Shown piece by piece: positions 51,150 to 62,488 of a stretch of DNA of 64,000 bases. The stretch is from NCBI GenBank assembly GCA_037039925.1, contig JAXRKP010000112.1:65001-129000 (forward strand), in the 5' to 3' direction. The DNA comes from Doris montereyensis. Its lineage: Eukaryota; Mollusca; Gastropoda; Nudibranchia; Dorididae. Under the pieces are notes generated by a model. That model did no database searches. It had not been told where the DNA came from and worked only from the letters and a program-made list of their open reading frames with translations. The stretch's first letter is position 1. The number at the start of each line of letters is the position of its first letter. The translations under genes and the position numbers were made by a program.

Positions 51150-51866
51150 GTGACAACTCAATTTTGATTATAAATGTCAGCAAATGTATTTGCCTTTAAA
51201 ACAAAAGTGTCAATCCGATTAACAGTGATGTCAAAACTCTGTTTTTAAAGTCTTCAGTGCTACTGTTGAGTTTTAGTTGTGTAGTTGGCAGTCCATTCCA
51301 CAGCCTTACTGTACGAGGGTCAAATGAATGCAGGTGACAATCAATGTTTGACGGTCTGATCTGCTTGTAGTTGCCTTACTGTATGGGGGTCAAATGAATG
51401 ACAATCAATGTGACAATCAATGTTTGACAGGTGACAATCAATGTCTGATCTGGTTGTAGTTGCCTTACTGTACGGGGTCAAATGAATGCAAGTGACAATC
51501 AATGTTTGACGGTCTTATCTGGTTGTAGTTGCCTTACTGTACTGGGGTCAAATGAATGCAGGTGACAATCAATGTTTGACGGTCTGATCTGGTTGAAGTT
51601 GCCTTACTGTACGGGGGTCAAATGAATGCAAGTGACAATCAATGTTTCACGGTCTGATCTGGTTGTAGTTGCCTTACTGTACGGGGGTCAAATGAATGCA
51701 AGTGACAATCAATGTTTGACGGTCTGATCTGGTTGTTTTTGTATTTAGTATTAAGTTTAAGTTGATCTAATGGGATACACAGTTGACCATTTATAGCTTT
51801 AAAGAAGAAATTCATTTTATTTCTGGCTCTATATTCTTTTAAAGGTACCCGTTGCAATTGATTCAT
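51150..51866 (-). mobile_element. LINE family D C-terminal end, split by a tandem expansion
   Basis: On the minus strand the ORF reads MNQLQRVPLKEYRARNKMNF, then GQLCIPLDQLKLNTKYKNNQ and SNIDCHLHSFDPRTVR. After the 70-bp array it resumes at about 51320 as HLHSFDPRTVRLWNGLPTTQ and LKLNSSTEDFK before a stop. F-PRTVRLWN-LP is a common signature at the end of LINE ORFs downstream of RT. The reading frame is destroyed because each extra 70-bp unit shifts the frame by one. Confidence 0.8.
51290..51745 (-). repeat. 70-bp tandem repeat inside the family D coding end
   Basis: Six to seven units, each with TTGCCTTACTGTACGGGGGT, CAAATGAATGCAAGTGACAA and a GGTCTGATCTGGTTGTAG-like end. Unit length is 70 bp in the uniform part (51598 to 51668). 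Each unit holds the codons for HSFDPRTVR on the minus strand. Confidence 0.92.
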
Positions 51867-51867
51867 G

Positions 51868-52130
51868 TTGGTTTCAGTGATGTAGCTAGGTGTAGGCTAT
51901 AAAGCCAGGTCCCCACCTTAAACATGATTTGATTATAAGCCATATATAAAAGTAATTATTTTTAATCCTTATTGTAATTGTCAACGTTTATTCGGAAAAT
52001 ATTGCGTTGGATTTAGATCTCTAGGCCTAGCTTTACATACGTATGCAAATAGCCAATTGGTAGAGACGGTTCAAAGCACTGCCAAACCATTAGATCTATC
52101 CAATAAAACGAAAGGAGGGCTGTAATACGT
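51868..52130 (-). repeat. Dispersed repeat R, copy 2
   Basis: Reverse-complement match of 5255-5475, from GTAGCTAGGTGTAGGCTA at the left to TATCCAATAAAAC at the right. It has extra AT-rich sequence near 51950. Confidence 0.65.
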
Positions 52131-52267
52131 AAAGCCTTGTCCCCACGGGTCTTCCCATTGTACTCCTTATGGTATCGTTCTAGATAGTGAAGGCAATGAC
52201 ATAAAATAATATGAAAGCCTCATAGGAACAAAGACGAGACAAATAGAAGAAATAGACAGAAAAAAAT

Positions 52268-52371
52268 CCTGGCCACCATGGGGATCGAACCCGCGACATT
52301 TGCATCGGCACCCTTCGCCTCGCCATGAAAAGAAAGCGTGCTACCATTACCAACCGAGATAACTACGCTCC
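52268..52371 (-). mobile_element. tRNA-like unit (SINE head), minus strand
   Basis: Minus-strand reading starts GGGAGCGTAGTTATCTCGGT, with an A-box-like CTCGGTTGGTAATGG and a perfect B-box GGTTCGATCCC near 52288. The A-B distance is longer than in an ordinary tRNA and there is no obvious cloverleaf, so a tRNA-derived SINE head is more likely than a tRNA gene. Confidence 0.6.
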
Positions 52372-52386
52372 CTATCAGGATTTTTA

Positions 52387-52430
52387 ACGGAGCGTAGTCA
52401 GCTCGATTGGTAGCTCACGTATGGTATGCG
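52387..52430 (+). mobile_element. Second tRNA-like head, plus strand, head to head with the first
   Basis: GGAGCGTAGTCAGCTCGATT followed by GGTAGCTCACG is a tRNA-like 5' part with an A-box. It faces away from the minus-strand unit, 16 bp apart. No B-box follows, so it is partial. Confidence 0.5.
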
Positions 52431-52689
52431 TATAATATATGAATTACACTGACCACCTCTTAAGTTAGTCTTAAGTATAAATGTGAACTCTCTGAGTAGA
52501 GATGAAAAGCATGCAACCCCCATTGTGACTAACAATTATACAGTTACTGAAGGAAATAGCAAAACCAACCAACCAGTGCTGAAGCTAGGCCTGTGAGAGA
52601 CATGTGGCTGATTTTCATGAGCTTGTCACATAATAATGCAAATAACTGTTATACAATGTATATTTCTAGGCTACACAAAATATTGCACA

Positions 52690-53130
52690 CTCATCTTTGT
52701 TTTGGGCCTTCTTTTGGATGGTGCTCCTGTCTCTTTCCATGCCTTCATTTCTCCTACGGTTATGCGCCATGTCATCTTTGGTTTACCTCACTTTCTTCTG
52801 CCTTCAGGTGCCCAATGCAAGGCTGTTCTTGTCATGCTTTCTTGTTCTCGTCTGCATATTATTATGTGCCCTACCCACTTCCATCTCCTTCTCATAAGCG
52901 TATTCTTCTTCCTTTCATTGTTTAAGGAGTTCTTCGTTTGTTATTTAAACGGGCCAGAAAATTATATTGATTCTTCGCAGGCTTTCATTATGGAAGATAG
53001 ATAGCTTGTTCACATCATTGTCTGTCATTCTCCAGCCTTCTGGGTCATACAGTAATGTGGCAAGAACACAGTTTTATATAAGTTTATATTCCTCGTACGG
53101 CTATTATTCGTGATTTCCATAATATTTTGT
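52690..53130 (-). mobile_element. LINE family C-like C-terminal fragment (RTE-like)
   Basis: Minus-strand pieces in shifting frames: an LLYDPEGW-like stretch near 53040, FWPVKITNEELL-like near 52950, then an RRRWKWVGHII stretch and TRTALHWAPEGRRKWGKPKM TWR. A GHIIR / RTALxWxPEGxRKxGRPKxTWR order is typical of the C-terminus of RTE-like ORFs. It is cut at 53131 by the tail of family A copy 4. Confidence 0.72.
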
Positions 53131-56100
53131 TCTTTCTTTCTTTATCAGTTACCATTTCTACCTTTCGGTGTATGGGTTCCGATGCCGAGATGATCTTTCT
53201 CCAGGATGCCCTGTCCTGGCATTTTCTGTTTCCTTCCAAAAAAGTTACATTTCTATTCTTCAATGCCTCTTTTATATCTTCTTCCCACTTTCTCCGAGGT
53301 CTGCCTTTTGATCTTTTACCTTGGGCTTTAGCACTGTATACTGATTTAGCTATTCTGTTGTCATTCATTCTGTTTACATGCCCAAACCATCTCAATTGAT
53401 TTGTTTCTATCTTAGTTTTTATGCCATCTGCTTTGGTTTGATCTCTTATTGTTGTGTTTCTGATTTTGTCTCTTTTAGTTTTCCCTACTACTCTTCTTAG
53501 ATATTTCATTTCAGCTGACTGTACTCTACTGTATTCTCTACTGTCTAAAGTCCAAGTTTCGCTGCCATAGAGGAGAGTAGGACAATAAACTGTATTGTAT
53601 ACTGCCATTTTGTTTTTGTTGACAATTTTTGCTTACCTACAAATGCCTTTCCTAGATGGTTGCCTTTTTTTGATTCTCTGGCTGATTTCTTCTCTTAGTT
53701 TTCTCTCTGAGTTAATCATTACTCCTAGGTAATTGTAGCTTTGAACTTGTTCTAAATTCTCCCTGCCCAATTTAAGATTTTGTGTTTTAACTTCCCTAGT
53801 TACTAGCATTGTTTTAGTTTTCCTTTGCATTTACTCCCATTCCTTTTTTATTCAGTTCATTGTTCATAATGTTGATATTCGACTAAAGGTCACTTTCTGA
53901 TTTTCCAAACAGAATTAAATCATCGGCAAATGAAAGCATTGATATATTTACTGGTTTGAGCTTCCACATACTTACATTCATTTTCTTCATTTTTGAGGAT
54001 GCCTTTGCGACTGAATCCATAAATATGATAAACAAAAGAGGACTTAGGATACAACCCTGTCTTACTCCTACATTTACATCAAATTCTGCAGATATGTTTC
54101 CAGTTACTCTCACTGCACATGTTTGTTTATTGTAAAAACTTTTAATGGCTTCTATTAAATTTTGCTCTACATTGTGTTCTTTTAAAGGAATGCCATAGTT
54201 CGTCCCTCCTCACAGTGTCAAATGCCTTTTCTAAGTCAATAAAACACAGGTTTAAGTCAATGTTTCTCTCAAGGATTTTTCTATTATTTGTCTAATTGTA
54301 AATATGTGGTCTTGTACACTTCTTCCTGGTCTAAATCCACTCTGATGCTCTTGAATCTAATCCTTTACTCTTTTCCTTAGTCTCATTTCCAGTATTCTGG
54401 CATATGCTTTTCCTGGAACGCTAAGTAATAATATTCGTCTATAGTTTGAGCATTCCATAGTTGATCCTTTCTTATGTATTGGTACTACCGTTCCCTTTTT
54501 CTAGTCATCTGGCACCTGTTTGGACTTCCATGCTTGTTGGCATATTGCATGTAGTAGTTTGTCTGCCTCTTTCCCTTGGTTTTTAATCATTTCTGGATAA
54601 ACTTGATCTGCTCTTGGGGCTTTTCCTAATTTCACTTTTCTTATAGCTGTTTGGATTTCTTCCATTGAGATATCTACATCTTCAGCTGTCTCATCTGGAT
54701 TACTTGTTACTCTTACTAATTGATCTTTACTCCTTGTTTCATATGTTCTGGAGGGATTATGTAATTGGTGAAAATGCTTTCTCCATGTTTCCATGATTTC
54801 GCTGTCTTCTTTCATTATTTCTCCTTTGGCATTCTTAATTTGTCGTATTGGGCATGCTTTGGTCTTTCTCATGCTCTTCATTGCCCCCAGAACAGCTTTT
54901 GATTTCCTTGATAGCTTTCTTGGAGTCTTTGTCCAAACTCTTCCCATTGTTCCTGTTTTGCTTTCCTCACTTCCTCTTTGGCGATAGTTCTTTTATTCAC
55001 GTAATATATCCTATCCTCTGGTCTCTTTGTTTGCAAGTATTTCTTCCAGGCATCCTTCTTTTCTTTGATCATTCTCATTCCACCATGCTGTTCTTTTCCT
55101 ATCTCCTATTAATTTGTTTCCTACCACAGACCTCTTCAGTACAACTGAGAAGTGTTTCTTTATACATCTGCCACTTTTCTTCTATTGTGCTATCATTCAG
55201 ATTCATCTGTCATTCACTGATAAATCTTTTTATCCTAGATTGGTATACCTGTTTTACTACTGGTTTATTTAGTTCCTCTATTTTGAGTTCAGTAGCTTTC
55301 TTCTCTTTCCTTTTCTGTTTGTTTTCTTCAGTCAGTAATCTCATTTTGGCAATCACTAAGTGATGATCACTAAATATTTCTGCTCCTCTGTTTACTCTTG
55401 CATCTAATGTACTGTAAAAAAAAGGGAGCTGCTATTATGTAGTCTATCATTGACTTTTCACATCTGTCTTCATTTAGTCCTGTATATTTGTGGATATATT
55501 TATGAGGAAAAAAGGTGTTGGCTATTTTCATGTTATTCTTTAGACAAAGATCTATGAGTCTCTCTCCATTTGGAGAAGTTGCTGTCTCTCCTTCTTTACC
55601 TATTACTCCTCCTGATGTTTCTACACTGTTGCCTACTCTAGCGTTTAAATCTCACAAAAGCATTAGTTCCTGTTTGGGTTTAAGATTCTCTGCAGTTATT
55701 TGTAAATCATTTTCTTCTTTAGTTGCGTCTTCGTTTGTTCCATAAGCTATTAATAATTTAATTTCTCGTCCTTTTCGTTTAATATTTACCTCTAATAGCC
55801 GTGGGCTTATAAATTTCCAACTTTCTAGTAGCTTTTCATGTCTTTTATGCACTAGGATGCCTACTCCTGCTCTAGCTCTATCTTTGACATCTACTCATGA
55901 GAAGATTAAAATATGATTCGTTCCTACATTTTCTATTCCTTGTCCTTTTTTCTTTGTTTCTGTAATGCCCAAAATATCTACTTTCAATTTTTCCATTTCT
56001 TCAACTAATTCTAACTCTTTTTCATTTATTGCCCTAACGTTCCATGTTCCAAAAATCACTGTCGTTTCCAGGTTCGTCTTCCAAAGATCAAGCCGGTTAT

Positions 56101-56255
56101 ATTCCTTTTACTTCTCTGAATCAGGTTGTTTTGCATAAGTTGGGGATTAGCCCACTGTACCCTAGGTAGATGGTGGGGCTGCCAGATTGAGGCCCCCTAC
56201 CAGGCCTCGTTATTTTCTGTCAGGGTTAACTCTTTTAGCATTTAGTCACCCAAGA
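53131..56255 (-). mobile_element. LINE family A copy 4 (RTE-like), decayed but best RT core
   Basis: 3.1 kb on the minus strand. The 174-residue frame 53608-53084 gives the C-terminus, including RWFGHVNRMNDNRIAKSVYS and RPRRKWEEDIKEALKN. The frame 54113-53883 holds VRQGCILSPLLF and the intact active-site box SFADDLILFGKSESDL. Linker and endonuclease pieces follow to about 56050, then the 5' UTR with TTTTCTGTCAGGGTTAAC (single unit). The 3' TTTC tail is at 53131. The 5' end passes straight into the 50-bp array at 56262. No clear target duplication was seen. Confidence 0.9.
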
Positions 56256-56261
56256 CTCTGG

Positions 56262-58260
56262 AAATCCCTATTTGTTCCTCTACCATCAGTGGCAATACAT
56301 CCTAGTTAGGTGAGGAAAGTCTTTTAGGTCTATTATCAGTGGCAATACATCCTAGGTATGTGAGGAAAGTCTTTCAGGTCTATTATCAGTGGCAATACAT
56401 CCTAGTTAGGTGAGGAAAGTCTTTTAGGTCTATTATCAGTGGCAATACATCCTAGGTATGTGAGGAAAGTCTTTTAATATTATCATCAATACATCCTAGG
56501 TAGGTGAGGAAAGGTCTTTTAGGTCTATTATCAGTTGCTACATCCTAGTTAGGTCAAGGTGGCTATTATCAGTTGCAATCATCCTAGTTAGGTGACTTTT
56601 AGAAGTGGCAGATCTTTTACGTCTATCATCAGTGGCAATACATCCTAGTTAGGTGAGAAGATCTTTTATATAATCAGTGGCAACACATCTTTAGGTGAGA
56701 AAAGATCTTTTTATCATCAGTGGCAATACATCCTAGTTAGAAGAAGGTATTTTATGTCTATCATCAGTGGCAATCATCCTAGTTAGGTGGGGAAGGTCTT
56801 TTATGTCTATCATCAGTGGCAATACATCCTAGTTAGGTGGGGAAGGTATTTTATGTCTATCATCAGTGGTAATACATCCTAGTTAGGTGAGGAAGGTATT
56901 TTATGTCTATCATCAGTGGCAATACATCCTAGTTGGGGACATCTTTTATTTATCAGTGGCAATACATCCTAGGTAGGCGAGGAAAGTCTTTTAGATCTAT
57001 CATCAGTGGCAATACATCTAGTTAGGTGAGGAATCTATTATCAGTGGCAATACATCCTAGTTAGGTGAGGAAAGTCTTTTAGTCTATCATCAGTGGCAAT
57101 ACATCCTAGTTAGGTGAGGAAGGTATTTTGCGTCTATCATCAGTGGCAATACATCCTAGTTAGGTGACGACGGTCTTTTGGGTCTATCATCAGTGGCAAT
57201 ACATCTAGTTAGGTGGGGAAGTTCTTTTATCATCAGTCTATCATCAGTGGCAGTGCATCCTAGTTGGGTGAGGTGAAGTTCTTTTATGTCTATCATCAGT
57301 GGCAATGCAGTTAGGTGACGAAGTCTTTTAGTCTATCATCAGTGGCAGTGCATCCTAGTTAGGTGAGGAAGGTCTTTAAGTTGAGCATCAGTGGCAATAT
57401 ATTCTAGTTAGGTGAGGAAGTTCTTTTACGTCTATCATCAGTGGTAATACATCCTAGTTAGGTGACGAAGTTCTTTTGGTGGCATCCTAGTTAGGTGACA
57501 AGTTCTTTTATGTCTATCATTTAAGTTCTTTTATCATCATCAGTGGCAATACATCCTAGTTGGGTGACGAAGGTCTTTTATGTCTATCATCAGTGGCATC
57601 ATCCTAGTTAGGCAATACATCAGTGGCTAGTTCTAGTTAGGTGATGAAGTTCTTTTACGTTTATCATCTTTTATGTTTATCATCAGTGGCAATACATCCT
57701 AGTTAGGTGATGAATGTCTTTTAGGTCTATCATCAGTGGCAATACATCCTAGTTAGGGGATGAATGTCTTTTATGTTTATCATCAGTGGCAATACATCCT
57801 AGTTAGGTGATGAATGTCTTTTATGTCTATCATCAGTGGCAATACATCCTAGTTAGGGGATGAATGGTCTTTTATGTCTATCATCAGTGGCAATACATCC
57901 TAGGTAGGGGATGAATGTCTTTTAGGTCTATCATCAGTGGGCAATCCTATCTGGGGAAGTTTTTAGGTCTATGATCAGTGGCAATACATCCTAGGTAGGT
58001 GACGACGTCTATTATCATCAGTGGCAATATATCCTAGTTAGGTGACGAAGGTCTTTTATGTCTATTATCAGTGACAATACATCCTAGGTAGGTGAGGATG
58101 GTCTTTTATGTCTATGAGCAGTGACAATACATCCTAGTTAGGTGAGGAAGGTCTTTTATGTCTATGATCAGTGACAATACATCCTAGGTAGGTGAGGAAG
58201 GTCTTTTATGTCTATGATCAGTGACAATACATCCTAGGTAGGTGACGAAGGTCTTTTAGG
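56262..58260 (+). repeat. 50-bp minisatellite array
   Basis: About 2 kb of a 50-bp unit: GTCTATCATCAGTGGCAATA, CATCCTAGTTAGGTGAGGAA, GGTCTTTTAT. The unit length is exact where uniform (58110 to 58160). Many units have internal deletions of 5-25 bp. The last four units (58.05-58.26 kb) share the AGTGACAATAC variant. It starts immediately after the family A copy 4 5' end. Confidence 0.95.
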
Positions 58261-58499
58261 TCAGCTTTATTGGTGCACGATTCGTCACATTTAAAGTCAT
58301 TCCTTCAGATTCTTTTTTGGCTAATCTTTTAGGGCTATCTTTAGACTGAGCAAAATAACTCAGGTGAGAATTTGTATGCGACATTATGCTGTTTGGGTGT
58401 TAGGTGAGATAGCAGTGCCAGATCATCTAGTCCTGGACCGATAACATTTAAATCGAACTAATTGTTTTCTATTGTTTTCTTTGCTGAAACTTGTTCATG

Positions 58500-59450
58500 G
58501 TATGTCTATGAACTCACAACTAAAAGTTGTGGAACATTGTTTTAACACTAGTCCGCCAAGCGCGCTATTTTACGCGAGACTCTGCCTTGTCACCCACGGC
58601 ACCGTGTAGATCATGACCTTGACCTCTTTGCCAGCCCGCACAATACACTCACGCGTACATAATTAGATCTAGATCTATACAATATCTAATATGAAATCGA
58701 AAACTTGCACTATGATACGTTTCGAACTCACTGATATACCTTGACCTTTTAACATTGACCCGAGAGGGTAAATGGCTAAACCACTTGGTATATTTGCGAA
58801 AAAGATTATATTATATTTCAGATGGATTTTTATATTTTGAAAGAAAAAGAATGGAACAAAACTTCACGTTGATTTGTGTTATCTGTGAAAAACAGCTTTA
58901 CAATGGGAAAAAACCTCTCTACCATTGTAAAATATGATCATATTAATTCATATAACTTCTAATGCAGTTGAGATATTTCTTTGAGCTCATAACTAAATAA
59001 AAGTTGTTAAATTTCCAATAAATCCCATGTAGAATTGTAGAGATACGTTTTTGAAGTTAATTTGCATATCTTGACCTTTGACCTACATAGGTTGACCTGA
59101 GAGGGTAATGCATACATACACCACAAGGCTAATGTCTAAGGTATATTTGTACAAAAATATATACAGCTTAGTCGAATATTTATGCTTTAAAGGGAAAAGT
59201 AATTAAGAAAATATGACGTTGATTTATGACATTTGAGAAAATCAGGATTGAAATTGTGAAAACGCTCTTTGTCTCTGTAAAATATGATCACATTAATTAA
59301 TATAACTTTTGATTCGCTTTCCATACGCACTTATCTTTTTAGCACAGAAAACTGTCACATTTTCAACATATTTCCATTGTAATCGTAAAAACATATTTTG
59401 TTACAAATTTGACCCCTGAAAAATCCATGTTTCACACTCCGATTTTGTAA
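58500..59450 (+). repeat. Diverged tandem repeat of about 330 bp
   Basis: Units start near 58738 and 59070, with a partial earlier one at about 58500-58735. Shared words are TTGACCTTT, GAGAGGGTAA, GTATATTTG, ACGTTGATTT, GTAAAATATGATCA and TTAATATAACTT-like. The open frame at 58755-58937 lies inside and has no family features. TGACCT half-sites cluster at the unit starts. Confidence 0.75.
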
Positions 59451-59579
59451 ACTTTTACTTAAAGTATGCTAAACTCCACACATTTCTGCTTCAGAAAAAG
59501 AAAAAAACCAATAGAAAGTAATTTGTTTGAACTTTAGCCCTATTTTTGGGCTATCGGCCCTGGACTAATCGGCAAAATC

Positions 59580-60565
59580 CAAGTCTTTCAATGTTGAGAA
59601 GAGAGTCCATCTTATGCCTCTATCTTTATCTGTTGTGGTTCGTCACACCAACGAGTCGATGTCAAGATTAACAAGGAGTGCTGACATTACACAGCCTTGT
59701 GTCACCCCTGTTTTTCTGCAAGGGAAGTTGGAATAGAAATCTTTGATTATGAGTACGATTTCTTGAGTGATCCCGTACATTCTTAATATTCGCCATAATC
59801 TCTCCCTGTTTATGCTGTCGAATGCCTTCTCAAAATTGATAAAGTTTGCATAACGCTGTCTGTGTAATTATATGCACTGTTCAATGCTGTTTCTTAAGGC
59901 AAATATCCAGTCAATACACCCTCTTCCTTTCCTGAATCCTGCATGTTCTGTCCGAAGTAGTTTTTTTTAGCTGCGGTCGAGTCGGATTATTATTTTGGCT
60001 ACTATCTTGCTTGCGATTGATAAAAGGGTTATTCCACGCCAGTTAACACATTCCTTGGTGTGCCTTTCTTTGGTATTTTAAAAACTATTCCTTCTGTCCA
60101 GTCAGTGGGAAAGATTGAAGTACTTTTGCTGCAAGGTCTGGGTCTGCTTTGAACATTTCTGCATTTAGGTTATCCTGACTAGGAGTATTCCTTTTTTCAA
60201 AGTTCTAATGCATGTACTGTAATAGATGCTATAATCTTTAGTTTGGTTGGTGATTCAACGTTTATATCTAGGTCAATTTCTGCTTTTGGTATATCGACCT
60301 CAATGTAGGTGGTGGTCTATTCAGGACTTCTGTGAATTGCTCTGTTCATAGTGCATCCTGTTCCTCTTCTGTCGTGAGGAGATTTCCTTGTTTGTCTGTA
60401 ACTAGCACATTCGTATTTCTTCTGTATTTACCACAGTCTAGTTTAGTAATCTTGTACACATTTCCTTGTTCCCCATTTTTGGCTGCTAAAGAGTTTGTAC
60501 AAGCTCTTTTATCTGATAGTGTTTGTCGTTCCACTTTTTGGTTCATTTCCTTAATTGTATTTTAT
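59580..60565 (-). mobile_element. LINE family C fragment, RT N-terminal half
   Basis: The minus strand encodes, in order, the pre-RT linker (LDCGKYRRNTNVLVTDKQGN, LLTTEEEQ), a SQDNLNAEMFKADPDLAAK stretch, a KIPKKG-like stretch, ERKRVYWIFALRNSIEQC, the RT motif INFEKAFDSINRERLWRILR (contains a catalytic Asp) and QGCVMSALL. Frames are broken. The C-terminal half seen at 52690-53130 could be the other end of this same element, now split by family A copy 4 and two arrays, but that is inference. Confidence 0.83.
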
Positions 60566-62040
60566 ATAATCCAACAAACTAGGTGTACTTCACCACTTTC
60601 AACAAAAGCTTATACTGCAAACCTTCGGACAAGCTATTCTACTTCACTTCTTCCAGCAAACTATTTTGTTTCACTTCTTCCAATAAATTATTCTACTTCA
60701 CATATTTAAATACGCTACTGTACTTCACATGTTCCAACAAACCATTGTACTTCATGTTCCAACAAATTATTCTACTTCACATGTTCCAACAAACTATTCA
60801 ACTTGACATCTTCCAGCAAACTAATTCTACTTTACATGTTAAAACAACTCATTCTACTTCATATCTTTAAATACACTACTGTACTTCATCTTCCAACAAA
60901 CTATTCTACTTCACATCTTTAAATACACTACTGTACTTCACATCTTCCAACAAACTATTCTACTTCATATCTTTAAATACGCTACTGTACTTCACATCTT
61001 CCAACAAACTATTCTACTTCACATCTTCCAACAAACTATTCTACTTCACATCTTCCAACAATCTATTCTACTTCACATCTTCAACAAACTATTTGTACTT
61101 CACATCTTCCAACAAACTATTCTAATTCATCTTCAACAAACTATTCTACTTTTACATCTTCCAACAAACTATTCGTACTTCACATCTCCCAACAAATTTT
61201 TGTAATTCACATCTTACAACAAACTATTTTTAATTTCTTAATTCACATCTTACAACAAACTATTTTTAATTCACATCTTACAACAAACTATTTGTAATTC
61301 ACATCTTACAACAAACTATTTTTAATTCACATCTTACAACAAACTATTTTAATTCATCTTACAACATTTGTAATTCAACATCTTATCAACAAACTATTTT
61401 TAATTCTCATCTTACAACTTACAAACTATTTGTAATTCATCATCTTCCAATAAACTATTTTTAATTCACATCTTCCAACATACTATTTGTAATTCATACA
61501 ACAAACTTTTTTAATTCATCTTACAACATACTATTTGTAATTCATATCTTACAACAAACTATTTTTAATTCACATCTTCAAAAAATATTTGTAATTCACA
61601 TCTTACAACATACTATTTGTAATTCATATCTTCCAATAAACTATTTTTAATTCACATCTTCCAACATACTATTTGTAATTTACATCTTACAACAAACTAT
61701 TTTTAATTCACATCTTCAAAAAATGTTTTGTAATTCACATCTTCCAATAAACTATTTTTAATTCACATCTTCAAAAATATTTGTAATTCACATCTTACAA
61801 CAAACTATTTTTAATTCACACCTTTAAAAAATATTTGTAATTCACAACTTCAATAAACTATTTTTAATTCACATCTTCAAAATATTTGTAAAAATATTTG
61901 TAATTCACATCTTCCAAAAATAAATTCTATTTTTTTAATTCACATCTTCATAAAATAATTGTAATTCACATCTTACAACAAACCTTTTTAATTAATATCT
62001 TCAAAAAATATTTGTAATTCACATCTTTCAATAAACGTAT
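60566..62040 (+). repeat. 27-bp minisatellite, second array
   Basis: Same unit and orientation as 46000-49800 (CATCTTCCAACAAACTATTC TACTTCA). The left third is a mixture with TTTAAATACACTACTGTAC units. The right half is a diverged form, AATTCACATCTTACAACAAA plus CTATTTTT. It starts inside the family C fragment flank at 60566. Confidence 0.93.
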
Positions 62041-62488
62041 TAAATTGCGATGTACGGGAACAGAGACGTATCTTAAGACGCACCTTTATGCCATGTTCAC
62101 GCTGAATAAATGGCTAGGCGAGACGCATCATGTGTTAAAATCTTAAAACTGTGGCATAAATACTAAAAAAGTTATTAACACAAATAAATTTGGCTTATCT
62201 CTGATGTGTGTAGAAACAACGTGGAACACAGGTAAAACTATTGACACACCGGACTCAACTCAACTCAATTAGACCTGTCGGCAAGTTTGTAAGCGTAACT
62301 CAGATACGCCTTTATCCATGGACGATCGTGCGTTGATCCCTTCAAACTAGGAGTCTTTGAGTTACGCCTCTTTAAAAAAACTGGCTTTGTGATAACCCTA
62401 AACCTATCTTAAGCTGTGTGCTTACAACAAACCCAGATATGTTTGTGTTTATTTATCATGACTCTTACATGATGCACACTTATGCCTT
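62041..62488. other. Non-coding spacer between arrays
   Basis: Nothing recognised. It includes a short ACTCAACTCAACTCAATT run near 62255. Confidence 0.5.

Noticed and set aside
52268..52371. Functional tRNA gene
   Set aside because: Box A and B are present but the spacing is too long, no cloverleaf or anticodon arm could be drawn, and a near-identical partial head lies beside it. A SINE head is more likely.
54848..55363. 171-residue + strand frame rich in Phe/Leu/Ser, and similar + frames at 15843-16184 and 27259-27565
   Set aside because: They are antisense shadows of the Lys/Glu-rich LINE family A protein, which lies on the minus strand.
53100..56290. Target-site duplication around family A copy 4
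   Set aside because: Only a short, imperfect ATTTGTTC-like match was found, within what chance gives in AT-rich DNA.
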